64,000 bases of DNA. Origin: Pelodera strongyloides. Taxonomy: Eukaryota; Nematoda; Chromadorea; Rhabditida; Rhabditidae. Where the stretch lies: NCBI GenBank assembly GCA_036852015.1, contig JAANDG010000577.1, positions 1-64,000 of the forward strand, in the 5' to 3' direction. Positions 11,101-29,345 of the stretch are shown piece after piece. A program made the translations under genes and the position numbers. Below the pieces are notes generated by a model. The model was given only the letters and a program-made list of their open reading frames with translations, did no database searches and was not told where the DNA came from. Within the stretch, counting starts at the first letter, position 1. Each line of letters starts with the position of its first letter.

Positions 11101-14042
11101 GAATTGCGAAGTAGTTCTTTTGGTTGAGTGTTGCTTGTGACATATGAATGGTAAAGTTGACTTCGTTGACAAAATGGAACGTTTCGTATAGGAAACCCTC
11201 GTCGGGATCACTGAAATTTGACCGGGTGGCACAATGGCTAGCATGGTGGTCTCCGGGGCAAGCAACCCGAGATCGGTTCTGGCTCGTGACACCCTTGAAA
11301 GGGGGAATTATAGGTTTGCACAAACCTAGGGTTCGAGCAATTTGTCTCGCCATCTGCATTGCTCAGGACCTATGCTATCAAGTCAGACATAAACGTAAAC
11401 TTTAAAACCTCGTATTGAGCCACCCTTGAATGGCGGGATACGATCACAAAGCGATGTATGTAACGTAATTATTTACTTCACTTTTGCTATATTAGTGGTC
11501 TATGCCCGATAAGTAAAACTTCACGTACCTAACATTATAGTTTATTTGCTGCCCGTCAGGGGTCCTTCCTTGTATTTCGAGTGTATCCTTGGGGAGGAGG
11601 CGGATCTAATAAGCAATGGTGAATCGTGGATACTGAATACTTATATTAGTTTCTTACAATTAGTAGCACTTGGTTATTACTTATGTTAGTGCATTCCATC
11701 TGCAATATGGCAATTCTACTAAATCTCGAAAGTGCTGAAAACCAGATTTCGGTTTGTTATGCTCTGCTGCATTCCCATAAACATATTATTAAACCGTAAG
11801 GTTTCAGAAACTAAATCTTCCATAATGGACTTGTTCAGACGGCCACGGGTAGTATTAGGCGGCTAGCTACATTTTGTTTCCGTCAATCACTTTAAAAATT
11901 CAAACAAATACCTGAGGAATTTTGACACGAATTCCATCATTGGATTTTACCCGAACATGGCACTCACGGAACATCTGCGTATTACGAGGATAATCTGAAG
12001 AAGTTGGGTGGTTAAGTGGCGGAATGAACGTCTAGAGCCAGCGGAACGCAAGTTCGAATCAGGTTAAGTTCTGATTATGAAAGAATAATTCGTCAATTGT
12101 ACATGTTAGAGACAGTCTCATATAAGAAGTGTAGAAAAATTTCAAATAAACTGACTTTGAGAAATCAAAAAGACTGGTCCGGTTGCATTGGTGATATCAA
12201 CTGTAGAGTCACACTCGAAGAAACGTCTGTTTAACTGATCTGAATGAAATTTGGTTTTTAGGACCAACTTGTTTTTAAATATAATAGTTGTTTTATTTGT
12301 GTTCAATAATCTTGTAGAGAATTTGTGTTGATTAATCGTCACCCACTAAAATCAAAATATTATTATATGTGTAAGTTACCATAATCTACGACAGTAGCTC
12401 TGTACCCAGCTCGAGCCAATGTTGGATAGTCACTCAAAGTGGGAATTATTGGCCGGAAAACAATGTATTGTGGCATATCATCCTGAATTAAAAAATAATG
12501 AAAAAGTTATAGAAAAGGCTCAAGTGTCCACTACTGGTGCATGAGCATGAGGTCGCGATGCGTGCGCTGGAAAATACAGTAAACAATTTATTTTCACAAA
12601 CCAGTTGTTACACCTCTTTAAAATATAAAAACACCAACCCATTTCATGTCAAACATAGAGTGCGGGGAAATAATCTCATCACAGTAATCACAATCTGATT
12701 CGTTGACTGCCGGTTCTGAAGAATAAATAAATGAGTTAAAGACTTAGATATAGAAAAAAATCCTCATTTGTCGTGACCCAGAAGTACGAGGGTTTTACGT
12801 ACAATCGTCACCTATCCTATCACTTTAATTAAATATCACTATGAGTTTACAATCGATTGTCTTCAGTTCGGAAAACTTCAAAATATTCAAAACACTCACT
12901 CGCGCACTGTTCGTATTGATCTTGGCTGCATAAATATGCCGTTTCCGTGCTTTGCTCTTCTTTATAATTATAATAGCCCTCTTGTACGTAATCAACACGG
13001 TCGAAAAATAATAATAAACCATTGCCAATAGTTTTCGGTGTCAGTGCCCAGTCGTAACTAAAAGTAAGAATTTGAAAGTGAAAAAAGGGAGTTTTTCTCT
13101 AACAAAGGACAACTGAAAAGATTACTTCAAACGTATACCAAGCAAATAACTGTTCTTATAATAAAATACGTTAGCAGTTTGAAGCTTGAAGCCAACTTGA
13201 AGCCTACCCGATAGCCATAGGGTAGCATGGCCCATGGTCATAGGTATCGGAAAGCCAGCCACCCAACCACCAATTTTTGGGAGCGGATTCGAACCTTTGA
13301 CGTTTTGACCTTTGCGTGGGCAGCTAACCACTAGGCCACCAGGCATGTCAAAGGAGTTACAAGATGATAACTTACTAATCTGGGTTTTTATCGAGTGATG
13401 TTATGAGAAGTCCGGGATAATTGTAGGAAGAAACGAGTGCCTTGCCATCCACTGTCAGATTCTGTGAATTTCCAGGGTAAATACTAATTTTAAAACGATA
13501 TAACTGCCGGTACTTGAAACGTAGTTTGGACAACTGCTTTTCAATATGGCATATGCAAATGAAAGAAATTATAATAAAAACCGCACCACATTGCGCAGTT
13601 ATGGTTGCATACATAACATGGGAGTGCAGACGTAAAGCGTTCAAATTATGTTTCAAAAACCAGCTTTTTTATCGCTTTATTACAAAAAGACAATTTAGCG
13701 AATAGCTGCTCACAACAGGACTCACAAAGTGATTTAAAAAATTGTTAATTGTAGCACCGCGTTTTGCCAAAAGAAAACTGCGTTCAATAAATAAAGCCTT
13801 ATCAGTAATCAATGTTTTTTTACAATAAAACACATTTTTTGATGGAATTGCTACTCTCAGGCAATGAAAAGACCTAACCTAACCATAAGCTTTTTTTATT
13901 TTATATGATAGTATTTCAAATTGTATATTAGTTTCACCTGTAATACAACAGCCGGAGTATTTTTCACTTGTTCGCTTCGAACTGTTGTCCCAATAAATAA
14001 AATCAGAAATGAATATTGCAAAATATTATATAAACTGTGCAT
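5166..14042 (-). CDS. Multi-CUB-domain secreted/membrane protein with mucin-like stalk
   Basis: About 985 residues in 26 exons. Exon 1 (14042-13938) encodes a signal peptide (MHSLYNILQYSFLILFIGTT), with TTTTCAG directly before the ATG. Later exons are 13461-13376, 13057-12900, 12715-12639, 12482-12390, 12345-12156, 11994-11912, 11605-11529, 11210-11083, 10824-10742, 10549-10421, 10195-10072, 9796-9703, 9469-9367, 9218-9107, 8962-8848, 8661-8572, about 8065-7943, 7734-7548, 7318-7209, about 7099-7040, 6818-6712, 6443-6364, 6183-6085, 5871-5640 and 5285-5166. Repeated CUB-like landmarks include SSYNYPG, SQNYPR and TYPNNVKTTYNF, plus DVELYDG. A Thr/Ser-rich stalk of about 77 residues (exon 5871-5640) precedes a C-terminal hydrophobic stretch SIIVSLSYLLPVIVYMF, either a TM helix or a GPI signal. 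Phases agree except round 7943 and 7040, where donors are unclear. The ligand is unknown. Several Asn-X-Ser/Thr sites fit an extracellular protein. Confidence 0.78.
5398..5551. mobile_element. MITE family D, copy 1
   Basis: Ends ATGGGGTTTCCAAGTATGC and its reverse complement, about 154 bp, in the last intron of the CUB gene. Three other copies in the window share the ends. Confidence 0.75.
6855..7033. mobile_element. MITE family A, copy 2 (abuts a CUB exon)
   Basis: Inverted-repeat element with ends close to AAGCGAAATACCGGCCGGTT and a TA on the left. The right end lies only a few bases from the 3' end of CUB exon 7099-7040, where no clean donor can be found outside the element. Confidence 0.85.
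8255..8432. mobile_element. MITE family A, copy 3
   Basis: Both ends flanked by TA, with ends AAGCGAAATACCGGCC and the complement. It lies in a CUB-gene intron. The inner part includes the AAGTGGGGTCTAATTGGGG subfamily sequence also seen in the copy near 40.8 kb. Confidence 0.88.
9514..9690. repeat. (GA)n-rich tract
   Basis: Imperfect GAGA/GAAA purine run in a CUB-gene intron. The Arg/Glu-rich open frames here are artefacts. Confidence 0.9.
10844..10996. mobile_element. MITE family D, copy 2
   Basis: Starts AATGGGGTTTCCAAGTAT and ends with the complement GGAAACCCCAT. It lies in the CUB intron directly 5' of exon 10824-10742. Confidence 0.78.
11219..11300 (+). repeat. tRNA-like SINE head
   Basis: A-box-like GGGTGGCACAATGGCTAG followed about 45 bases on by GGTTC-like B-box sequence. 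Acceptor-stem ends do not pair, so it is a tRNA-derived repeat rather than a tRNA. It lies in a CUB intron. Confidence 0.4.
12003..12070 (+). repeat. tRNA-like SINE head
   Basis: A-box-like TGGTTAAGTGGCGG and B-box-like AGTTCGAATCA spaced as in a tRNA gene, without closing stems. It lies in the CUB intron between exons 12345-12156 and 11994-11912. Confidence 0.4.
13196..13348 (-). repeat. tRNA-derived SINE
   Basis: On the minus strand TGGCCTAGTGGTTAGC (A box) is followed by a perfect B box GGTTCGAATCC. A unique tail then shows GGTGGTTGGGTGGCTGGC. It lies in the CUB intron between exons 13461-13376 and 13057-12900. Confidence 0.55.
13493..13682. mobile_element. MITE family A-related, divergent copy
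   Basis: Ends AAAACGATATAACTGCCGGT and a complementary AACCAGC...ATCGCTTTA. It is of the subtype whose ends read GCGGTATAAC, in the first CUB introns. Confidence 0.6.
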
Positions 14043-15035
14043 CCTGAAAACACAGCTTGCCTATGCTTAATCAAGCTGCTTCCTTGGTCCTAATCAATCA
14101 CTGAACTATCATAAATGTCTAATATGAACGAAGCGTGAAAAAAAATATAAAAACAGTAGCTATGAAGGCTATAATCCTAACACTTAATGTGTGTATAGTC
14201 GGGGATAAGCCGTTATTTAAACCGACTGACGTTTTCTATTTCACAGATAAGAATTGTAAGCGTTTTCCACTATCACATATTGGTTTATTTGTTAAGAATG
14301 TGTTTATTCTATTTAACAGATAAAGTGGAGTGTCTCTAGTTAGCTGCCTTAGGAAGGGCATGGCTTACGAAAACTGGTGCAATTTGTTGGCTGGAAGACA
14401 CAATAGAATGAGGCTAAGTTACCGCAGCAAAATAAACTCTGTACCTTGTCTGTATTATGGCGAAAGGACAAATCATGTGATCTTCATACCTTTTCCCTCG
14501 ATGTGTTGTATGAGCTATGAGTTCATCAGAGGCCATATTCAACACTCGATTCCCTCGGGCCCTCGGGGAAATATTCCCTGGGGACAGAAAAGCCGAACGT
14601 GAAGATCGCAACAAGTCTAATAGTCTAATTGAAACTCATAAAAGCTGAATAAATCTTTCCTTCCCTCAAAAGCAAATCATAAAATTTTTCATGGACCGGT
14701 TCCCATAACCCAACAATGAACAATCCGACATAATGCATTCTGATTATTTTTTCATTGCATATTTTTCTTGAACAACTTTGCTGCAAAATCAATTGATTTA
14801 CAAAATTATGATCAAAACATGATAATTAGTCATAGTCTGGGTCATATAGTCATATTTTACATTTTTAATTGGCCATAATTTTACGCATATTCGAAAAAAA
14901 CCACAAATCGAGTCTCCGCCCACTTTCTATTAGATCCGATCACAAAAGATCCCTTTGCGATATTATCGCATAATCGGCCTTGTTTCGCGGTTTATAGACT
15001 TTCCAATACTTTTCTGTGTGAAGTTCTATAAAACC
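14043..15035. promoter_or_regulatory. Head-to-head intergenic region (CUB gene / alpha-tubulin)
   Basis: Spacer of 993 bp between two divergent starts, so it should contain both promoters. A TTTTCAG acceptor directly precedes the CUB ATG. The tubulin ATG at 15036 has no such acceptor close by. No transposon or coding sequence was recognised. Confidence 0.5.
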
Positions 15036-22257
<7,222 letters not shown>

Positions 22258-22363
22258 ACATTTTACACAGTAGCATAATAATTAATAATTATTGTAAATA
22301 ATACTTGCTATACATTATTATCATTGTTTCCCATGCTGATAGATAGTATCAATTCATTGAGTT

Positions 22364-22369
22364 AATAAA
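22364..22369 (+). terminator. Poly(A) signal of alpha-tubulin
   Basis: AATAAA about 105 bases after the tubulin stop, just before the SINE/LTR insertion. Confidence 0.6.
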
Positions 22370-22384
22370 TAACAATGACCATAA

Positions 22385-25300
22385 TTTGATTGCATGAACG
22401 AAAAATACAGCATACTGGACCGGTAATCCAGAGGTCGTGGGTTCTGTGCTGACTCGCACTTCTATAATGAATTACTAGTAGTATTTATCCATATTACTTT
22501 ATTATATCCTTCGTATATTCACAAGATCAATATGCTTGTTGAGTTTCTTGGTAGTTTCAAATCGCTCATTTTCCCACGAGTGTAACATCAACAAAGGATG
22601 TACTTTATTTCATTTAAACTGACCCCAGTCAGCATACGTTTAGAGAGTGTGCATGATGAAGAGAATTAGTCTCGCCCCCTTGAACCCACAAATGGTGATG
22701 TAATGTCTGACTAATAAGCTCGTTAGTTAGTATGCAAATGAAGGAGGTTAGTAAAGATGCATACAATTGTTAGGTAGCATGAGATTTCTCTATACGCAGA
22801 TAGATTTCCTCCTGCTCCGCCCATGAACGTACGGTACTTAAGCCTACGATCCCCCCTTGGCGGGGCCGCTCGGAGATGGACCGAGCGTGCCAGAAGCCTG
22901 TCTACGGCCAAGAACTTCAAAAGGTGTGTGTGGTTGAGCGTGTCTCCCGCAATCACCTCGTCAATACTACAAATACTTGTGTGGTTGAGCGTGCTCCCGC
23001 AAAAGTCTCCAACTTGTTGTTGTGTGTTGTGATTGCTTCAATAAATACTGTTGGTAATACGGTGTTCTATTGACGCAAGATACACACACCCAGGAACCAA
23101 GTGCTGACTGACGGTGCAGTCAGTACATTTGGTGCACCCGTCCAACTCAAGGACGAAGGCAAGCCCCGCGTGGCAGGAATTCTTCGCCGGCTTAGTACTC
23201 TGGTGGAGTGCACGTCTTCGCATTCCCCACAGGAAAAGTCCGCTTCCGTTTCGTTGGCAACGGACCGTCACGGTTGGTGAACTGCGGATCAGGTCCCAAC
23301 CGGCTATACAGCGGGCCAGCCCCTCACGTAACTGCCAGTGAAACAGCTGTATCCTCACCCGTCGGATAGCACGCTCTGTGCCCTGGTTCTCACCCAGGCA
23401 GGAAGTATCACGTGACAGGAACGTTCTTCGCCGTCTGAGTATTCTGGTAGGACGCACGTTTTCGCGTTTCTACAGGAAAAGTCCGCTTCGTTTTTCAAGG
23501 CCACCCGTGGAGCTTCTCTACCCCATTCGTCGGGTACATTTGGTACACCGTCCAATTTAAGAACGACGGCTATTCAACAAGACCCGCGTGGCAGGACACA
23601 TTCGCTGCAGAACGAATTCTCGCAGTTTTCGTACGCCAGGGACTCTCTATTCTTGTACTTCGTGCGCTACATTTGGTGCACCTGGGATTCCAAACCAGGC
23701 AAGAAGTCCCGTGTGGCAAGAACATTCTTCTTCGATAGTATACTCAGGAGGTAATGGCAACAACTTTCCGCGTGCCATGTGGATCTACCCAGGAGGGAGG
23801 TTCAACTCTCGAGGTGCTGATCGCCTAATGCTCGAGCGGAGAGTTAATGCGCTATACGGTCGGCGACATACGGATTGTCCCGATCAAGCTGGACGGGCTA
23901 GAGGCCTAGTACGGTGCGCCACTCTGGAGCAAGGACGTGAGCAAGGATAGATCAGCTACTACGATGTGAACATTGTGGATCGAACCTGAACTGGAGAGCA
24001 TTATGGTTGCTTAGTTCGCTTATAGGTGCGCCGCACTTATTCACCTGTGATATACTACACGAAGACGTCACAAGAATGTTATTTTTTCGCTTCGGACGCA
24101 ATACTCTGGAGAGGCGCGAACTACGGCTGGTTTAGTGGCCCTCGAATCAAGTCCAGAAGTTAAAGTCCCATCTCACAGGAAAAGCAACATCCAACTGCTT
24201 AGTACTGAACGCCACTGGTGAGCAACACATCGCTCATGACCAATCTACGGCTCTGTTATACCGAACGTCACTCTCGACGGAGAATACTTTGGAGTCAGTG
24301 AGAAAGCGGCTTTCGCACTTGAATTTGCATTACGTTCCATCCATACAATTGTGTATGACATTTTCCTATTCCTTCAAATTTCTCTATCGGTCATATGAGA
24401 AATTTGCTTATTTCCTTCATTTTTTCAGTATTTTGCGTTGTTCCCGCACTTATCATTTGGTGCATATTTGTGAGAGAAATTGATTGTTCGTGTTTTCCAG
24501 AATTTTTCCTGAGTTTTTGCATTTTTTACGCCTTAGCATTACGTAATTAGTGCATCACGTTATTATGAGTGTTACTTATTCCGTTATACTCGTGAATTGT
24601 GTTCCCTTATTTTTGTGTGCCTTTTTTTTCTCGTGCTGATTCATATGCTTAGTATTCGTTTTTTTTTGTCTTATGAGTACTTCGCATATTTTTCCCTTGA
24701 ATTTCACGTCTCACCTTCCACCTGTGCGGGCGGGAGTGTGCTGACTCGCACTTCTATAATGAATTACTAGTAGTATTTATCCATATTACTTTATTATATC
24801 CTTCGTATATTCACAAGATCAATATGCTTGTTGAGTTTCTTGGTAGTTTCAAATCGCTCATTTTCCCACGAGTGTAACATCAACAAAGGATGTACTTTAT
24901 TTCATTTAAACTGACCCCAGTCAGCATACGTTTAGAGAGTGTGCATGATGAAGAGAATTAGTCTCGCCCCCTTGAACCCACAAATGGTGATGTAATGTCT
25001 GACTAATAAGCTCGTTAGTTAGTATGCAAATGAAGGAGGTTAGTAAAGATGCATACAATTGTTAGGTAGCATGAGATTTCTCTATACGCAGATAGATTTC
25101 CTCCTGCTCCGCCCATGAACGTACGGTACTTAAGCCTACGATCCCCCCTTGGCGGGGCCGCTCGGAGATGGACCGAGCGTGCCAGAAGCCTGTCTACGGC
25201 CAAGAACTTCAAAAGGTGTGTGTGGTTGAGCGTGTCTCCCGCAATCACCTCGTCAATACTACAAATACTTGTGTGGTTGAGCGTGCTCCCGCAAAAGTCT

Positions 25301-25517
25301 CCAACTTGTTGTTGTGTGTTGTGATTGCTTCAATAAATACTGTTGGTAATACGGTGTTCTATTGACGCAAGATACACACACCCAGGAACCAAGTGCTGAC
25401 TGACGGTGCAGTCAGTACAGGTTCGACCCCCACTCGTCCAATACCCCAATTTTTCGTTCATGCAATCAAACTAAACTTTGGCCTGACCAGCCTTGAGAGG
25501 TCTTGCCTTCATTTAAT
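22385..25517 (+). mobile_element. tRNA-derived SINE split by an LTR element
   Basis: The two halves are 22385-22444 and 25420-25517. Joined, they give a half-tRNA-like fold: stem CTGGA/TCCAG with a loop containing GGT, then a T arm GTGGG-TTCGACC-CCCAC. The whole is bounded by the 12-base direct repeat CAATGACCATAA at 22373-22384 and 25518-25529, a target duplication of SINE length. Perfect 22-bp inverted repeats (22385-22406 and 25449-25470) enclose the tRNA-like core. The tail resembles the SINE at 43.2 kb. Confidence 0.75.
22445..25419 (+). mobile_element. Non-autonomous LTR retrotransposon
   Basis: Two direct 683-bp LTRs, 22445-23127 and 24737-25419, begin TGTGCTGACT and end CAGTCAGTACA. 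They are identical wherever compared. The element is flanked by the 5-bp target duplication GGTTC (22440-22444 and 25420-25424). A primer-binding-like site TTTGGTGCACCCG follows the left LTR. Purine-rich GCGGGCGGGAG precedes the right LTR. The 1.6-kb interior has no gag or pol, only degenerate repeats of the TTTGGTGCACC...GTCC..AAGGACG module near 23128, 23538 and 23670, so it must depend on proteins from elsewhere. The superfamily is undetermined. Confidence 0.92.
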
Positions 25518-26020
25518 CAATGACCATAATAATTGAGATTCTTTGATACGGCATTTCATAATCATAATTGATAATAATAACGGTTTATTGGTTAACAATC
25601 AATACAAAAAAGAACGTCAACCAAAGGGAACCCTAAGACCCCGAATTACCCACAAAATCTGTTCTATGAACCTGTGCAAGCAAGCATTTTTTTATTTCCA
25701 ACAAATTGGTAGAATAAGTTAACCGTAAAATGCTCTATTCAAAAGAAAGTTTAACGTAACTTTTGTAGAAATGGTTAATTATAGAAAAAGTAAACCGATG
25801 ATATTTCCTTCCTTGTTAATATTGGAACTTCCTCTGGTACGTATGGATTACTAGCGTTGGCTAGAATAAATCAATAAATAATAAATTGTGTGTTATGTTC
25901 AGCACTCAAAGAACGATAAATATGCTAGATGTTTGAACCTTTGATGCACTGATATTTTTTAACTCTGATAAACATTTATAGGCATAGGGCAGGGCAGCCA
26001 ACGTATGTAGAAACTTTTAA

Positions 26021-26469
26021 AGGGAGAGGCCCACGAGAAGAAAGTTGTCCTCAATTTACTTGTACGTAATGTCCGGTACTTCAGAAATATTACTGTGAAA
26101 ATCGCATTGCTTGAAGCCTAGAACTCACAGAGTTATTCCCCGTCAAACAGTTCGGCCAGGTACCGTAGCCAGCAACGTCAAAATTCGTTTTTACGGTTGA
26201 TATCCGTTCATTTATATTTTTTCTCTACATAATAATGGTCAAATGAATGAAGATCATTCCTACGTTATAAGGAGGCGTTTCCATTACAGTAATGCCCTAA
26301 AAGCGCAAAAATTGTTTCTGGCTACGGTACCTGGCCGAACTGTTTGCCGGAGAATAACTCAGTGAGTTCTAGGCTTCAATCATTGCGGTTTTCACAGTAA
26401 AATTTCTGAAATTCCGGACATTCTGTACAAATAAATTGAGGAAAAGTTTTTTCTCGTGGGCCTCTCCCT
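26021..26469. mobile_element. TTAA-flanked palindromic MITE family B, copy 1
   Basis: 449 bp, a near-complete inverted repeat starting AGGGAGAGGCCCACGAGAA and ending with its complement. TTAA flanks both sides, as expected of piggyBac-type insertion. Confidence 0.9.
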
Positions 26470-26563
26470 TTAAGGCTTATATCCATGCCATGTGGAGATA
26501 AATTCAACGTTTTTTGTTGTATAAAAATGAGACAATGAATGTTCGTGATGTCCTTCCACTTTA

Positions 26564-26653
26564 AAGCGAAATGCTAGCTCCTTTGGAAAATTTGCATATG
26601 ATAAGCAAATCCTATGTATCCTATGCTAATTTTGTACGATCGACATTTCGCTT
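26564..26653. mobile_element. MITE family G, internally deleted copy
   Basis: TA-flanked. Its left arm matches the 17.2-kb family G element (GCATATGATAAGCAAATCCT) and most of the right arm is missing. Confidence 0.85.
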
Positions 26654-27134
26654 TAAACACATTGATAGATAAACCGTTATATGAAACCAATCAGGTCAAG
26701 GATCACAATACAAAAGTTGAAACTTCCCACGACCTTTAATTATAATCGTCTACAAAATGATAAATGTAGTCTGTCTAATTAGCACTAATTGGATTTTCGC
26801 TTACCTCGATTACTAAGGAATTTCTTGTTCGATGGTTTACTATAATATATCATATGTCATATGTGAAGACGGCTTTCACGTGCAGCGCATATGCTATATC
26901 CTGTAAAACTTTGACTTGCAGAAGAAAATAATTGACGCATGCACATGAATGGCTATCACATGGCGAAATGCATGTTTTCAAGGTCAGCAAATTTGAAACG
27001 CAGAAAAAAAAGTTAAGATAAAAAAAGTTATGGATGCATAAACAACAGCTAACGGAACTCTGTGTGGGTCCCATGTCTAAAATACACTAACCGCTGCGCT
27101 CTATGTTTTTGGCTTAGATGTAGTTAGTTCCCTA

Positions 27135-27298
27135 ATGGGGTTTGCAAGTATGCTGAAAAATTTGTCTTGGAAAAATGAGTCTTGGAACGATTTTATAATT
27201 TCTCATGTTATATATTCATTCTTAGTTCCAAAGTACGGTACCTCGTGTACATACTTGCAAGGAATTTTTGCATACTTGCAAACCCCATAAGTTCCTTG
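27135..27298. mobile_element. MITE family D, copy 3
   Basis: Ends ATGGGGTTTGCAAGTATGC and GCATACTTGCAAACCCCAT. Confidence 0.8.
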
Positions 27299-28398
27299 TG
27301 GTAAATACCAAGAATAGCCATATATAGCAATGGAATTCGTACGTTAAAGATCAATTATATCATATGATAACAAGCTACATCAAACATGTGGTCCTTTAGA
27401 AATCAAGCAAATCAAAATCATTCACCGTGTAAAGTGTAGAGACATATCAAAAGAAATGCTACAATTTCTTGTAGTTCTGCATGGGAATAAAACACAAATT
27501 CCAATGAGAAGCGTACTTGGGTACAGTATTAGTGTCTTTTTCTAAGTTAATGATGTTCGAAAAAAAAGACAAAATGTCTTCGGCGTTATTCGTGATGCAC
27601 AATCAAATAACAGAAGGGTAATTTGAAATGGGCATGCCCATGCCTATTTGCCTCCCATTCCCTAGTTTATAAGTTCCTGATCTAGGTTACCGTTTTTGTA
27701 TGTTTCTAAAATACTTATGCTAAAAATTAAAATATGGCAGGAATGGTAGTTCCATCCGCTAATTTATTGCCTACTGTAATAGGTTAGACACACCTCTTAT
27801 TGTTAGAACAAAATTTGGAGCATAACTTGCTCTTGCACCCACATAGTAAACGGAAAACTATTTGGTGATTTGGTGACGGTTTTCTGACTTTTTTCTTGGT
27901 GACTTTGCCGTGACCAAGTTTTCTCGAAAACCGTCGTTAACTAGTTACCACATGATCAGCAAATGGTCACTGGCTAGTCACCAAATGGTTTTTTTGTGAA
28001 ATCCACGTTTTTCTGTCGTCCTTTAGCAATTATTCCGTTTTCCTATGTGAAAGGTACCAAACTAAGAAAATGGCCTCACCACGGTCGGGCGCCCTTTACT
28101 ATTTTCTAGTTTTTTTTTTTACTTTTTTGGGGCTAGGCGCAGCCTAGCCCTTTTTGGTTCTTTTAGTATTATGTTTCCAAATGACATATATAACTTTATT
28201 ATTAACTCTTTATTGCAAAAAAGTGCACAAAATTATGTAGAACCAATACAGAGAGATAAACACTCACAGGCTAGACACGTTTAAGAGGTCTAGCTACTTA
28301 TGTGGTGCTAATACAATATAAATATATCAATATGTTGCAAATTTCAAAGAAGCAAAAGTCGTTACAAGGTAGTCGAATTTCGTATGATAATTAATGAA

Positions 28399-29217
28399 TC
28401 ACCTAGGTCGTGGAAACATAAACTGTTCAAACATTTCACGGAGTTCTCTTACATCATCTTTAAGACCAGCACAATGACGAACAGGGGGTTCGTAAGCATC
28501 AAAAACATGAACAGCAGGATCATTTAATTGATCAACATTATAGGTAGCCTGGGGAGAGGGGGAGGGCAATTGCGTGCCATTTTCCTCGCGGGGATTTTCA
28601 ATTGGTGGTGGTGTCTTGGGCTGTTCTGCCTCGCATGAGGTCACCATTGATTGATCCTTGATCTCTGCTTGTTCTCGTGCTGCTTGTCTGCGGAGGAAGC
28701 CTTCTCGGCGTTGTTGAGCTGTCTCAGCACGACGAACAATGATGTGGGCCAATTCCGGAATCTTCTTGAGCTTCTCAGACAACTCCTTAAAATATGGGAC
28801 ACGGAAGCCAGAGTTCATTGAGCATAAAATAGGGCGCTTTTGATTATGGGTTTTGCCTAGCCGGCCCACAACATGAAAGGAATCGGGTGAGTAATTGCAT
28901 ACAGATAGGATTTTGCAAGCTAGATCAAAATCTGTACTCACCCGATTTCCTTCCTCCACGTTGAGAATGACGAATTGATTGCGTAGATCATTCCTTCGAA
29001 AAGCTTCAGCAATTTCGTCACGAATAAATAATTTCAAATCGGAGAATAGGTCGGTGATAGTTGAAATAATCTGGCGGTTGGCGAATTGAGGACGGGAAGT
29101 TGGGGTTTGGTGGGAAATATGAACAGTTGGGGGGTCGATTTCCATTATGGGTGGGAGGGGTGGTAGAGAGCGACCGCTCACCGCCGGGTCAATCGGTGCA
29201 ATGGTCAATCGGTGCAA
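28399..29217 (-). CDS. Lone non-LTR retrotransposon ORF1-like protein
   Basis: Intact 272-residue frame. The core (about residues 60-190) follows the pattern of ORF1 proteins of CR1/L1-type elements: a predicted helical segment LFSDLKLFIRDEIAEAFRR, then NQFVILNVEEGNR, VVGRLGKTHNQKRPILCSM and a basic IIVRRAETAQQRREGFLRR. The N-terminus is Pro-rich, and the C-terminal part is Pro/Glu-rich and ends in a short helix. No endonuclease or reverse transcriptase follows; downstream is T-rich spacer. It is divergent from R1, whose start is 129 bp away. It could be a half-element (ORF1 only) or a host gene derived from ORF1. Absence of stops over 819 bp suggests youth or selection. Confidence 0.6.
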   Translation of the reverse strand: MHRLTIAPIDPAVSGRSLPPLPPIMEIDPPTVHISHQTPTSRPQFANRQIISTITDLFSDLKLFIRDEIAEAFRRNDLRNQFVILNVEEGNRVSTDFDLACKILSVCNYSPDSFHVVGRLGKTHNQKRPILCSMNSGFRVPYFKELSEKLKKIPELAHIIVRRAETAQQRREGFLRRQAAREQAEIKDQSMVTSCEAEQPKTPPPIENPREENGTQLPSPSPQATYNVDQLNDPAVHVFDAYEPPVRHCAGLKDDVRELREMFEQFMFPRPR

Positions 29218-29345
29218 TTTTCTCGTTTAATTTATAACTAGTGAATGTTGCGGGAGGTTTTATAGTTTTATTACTAAATGACTAACTTGTACGTTATAAA
29301 ATTTATGTTTTTGCAATAAATATCGTATTTCGTCATTTTCAGATT

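Larger units (their letters stand above)
25530..28398. other. Gene-free spacer with inverted-repeat elements
   Basis: Contains a TTAA palindrome (26021-26469), a short family G element (26564-26653) and a family D element (27135-27298). Nothing coding was recognised in the remainder. Confidence 0.6.

Noticed and set aside
23038..23950. Frames of 120-139 residues between the LTRs
   Set aside because: They cross degenerate internal repeats and show no gag or pol motif.
22723..25365. Identical 60-77 residue frames in two places
   Set aside because: They lie in the two LTR copies and have no coding character.
22401..25450. A functional tRNA-Thr gene interrupted by the LTR element
   Set aside because: Only the anticodon and T arms are present; no D arm or 5' acceptor strand is found, and SINE-type flanking duplications are.
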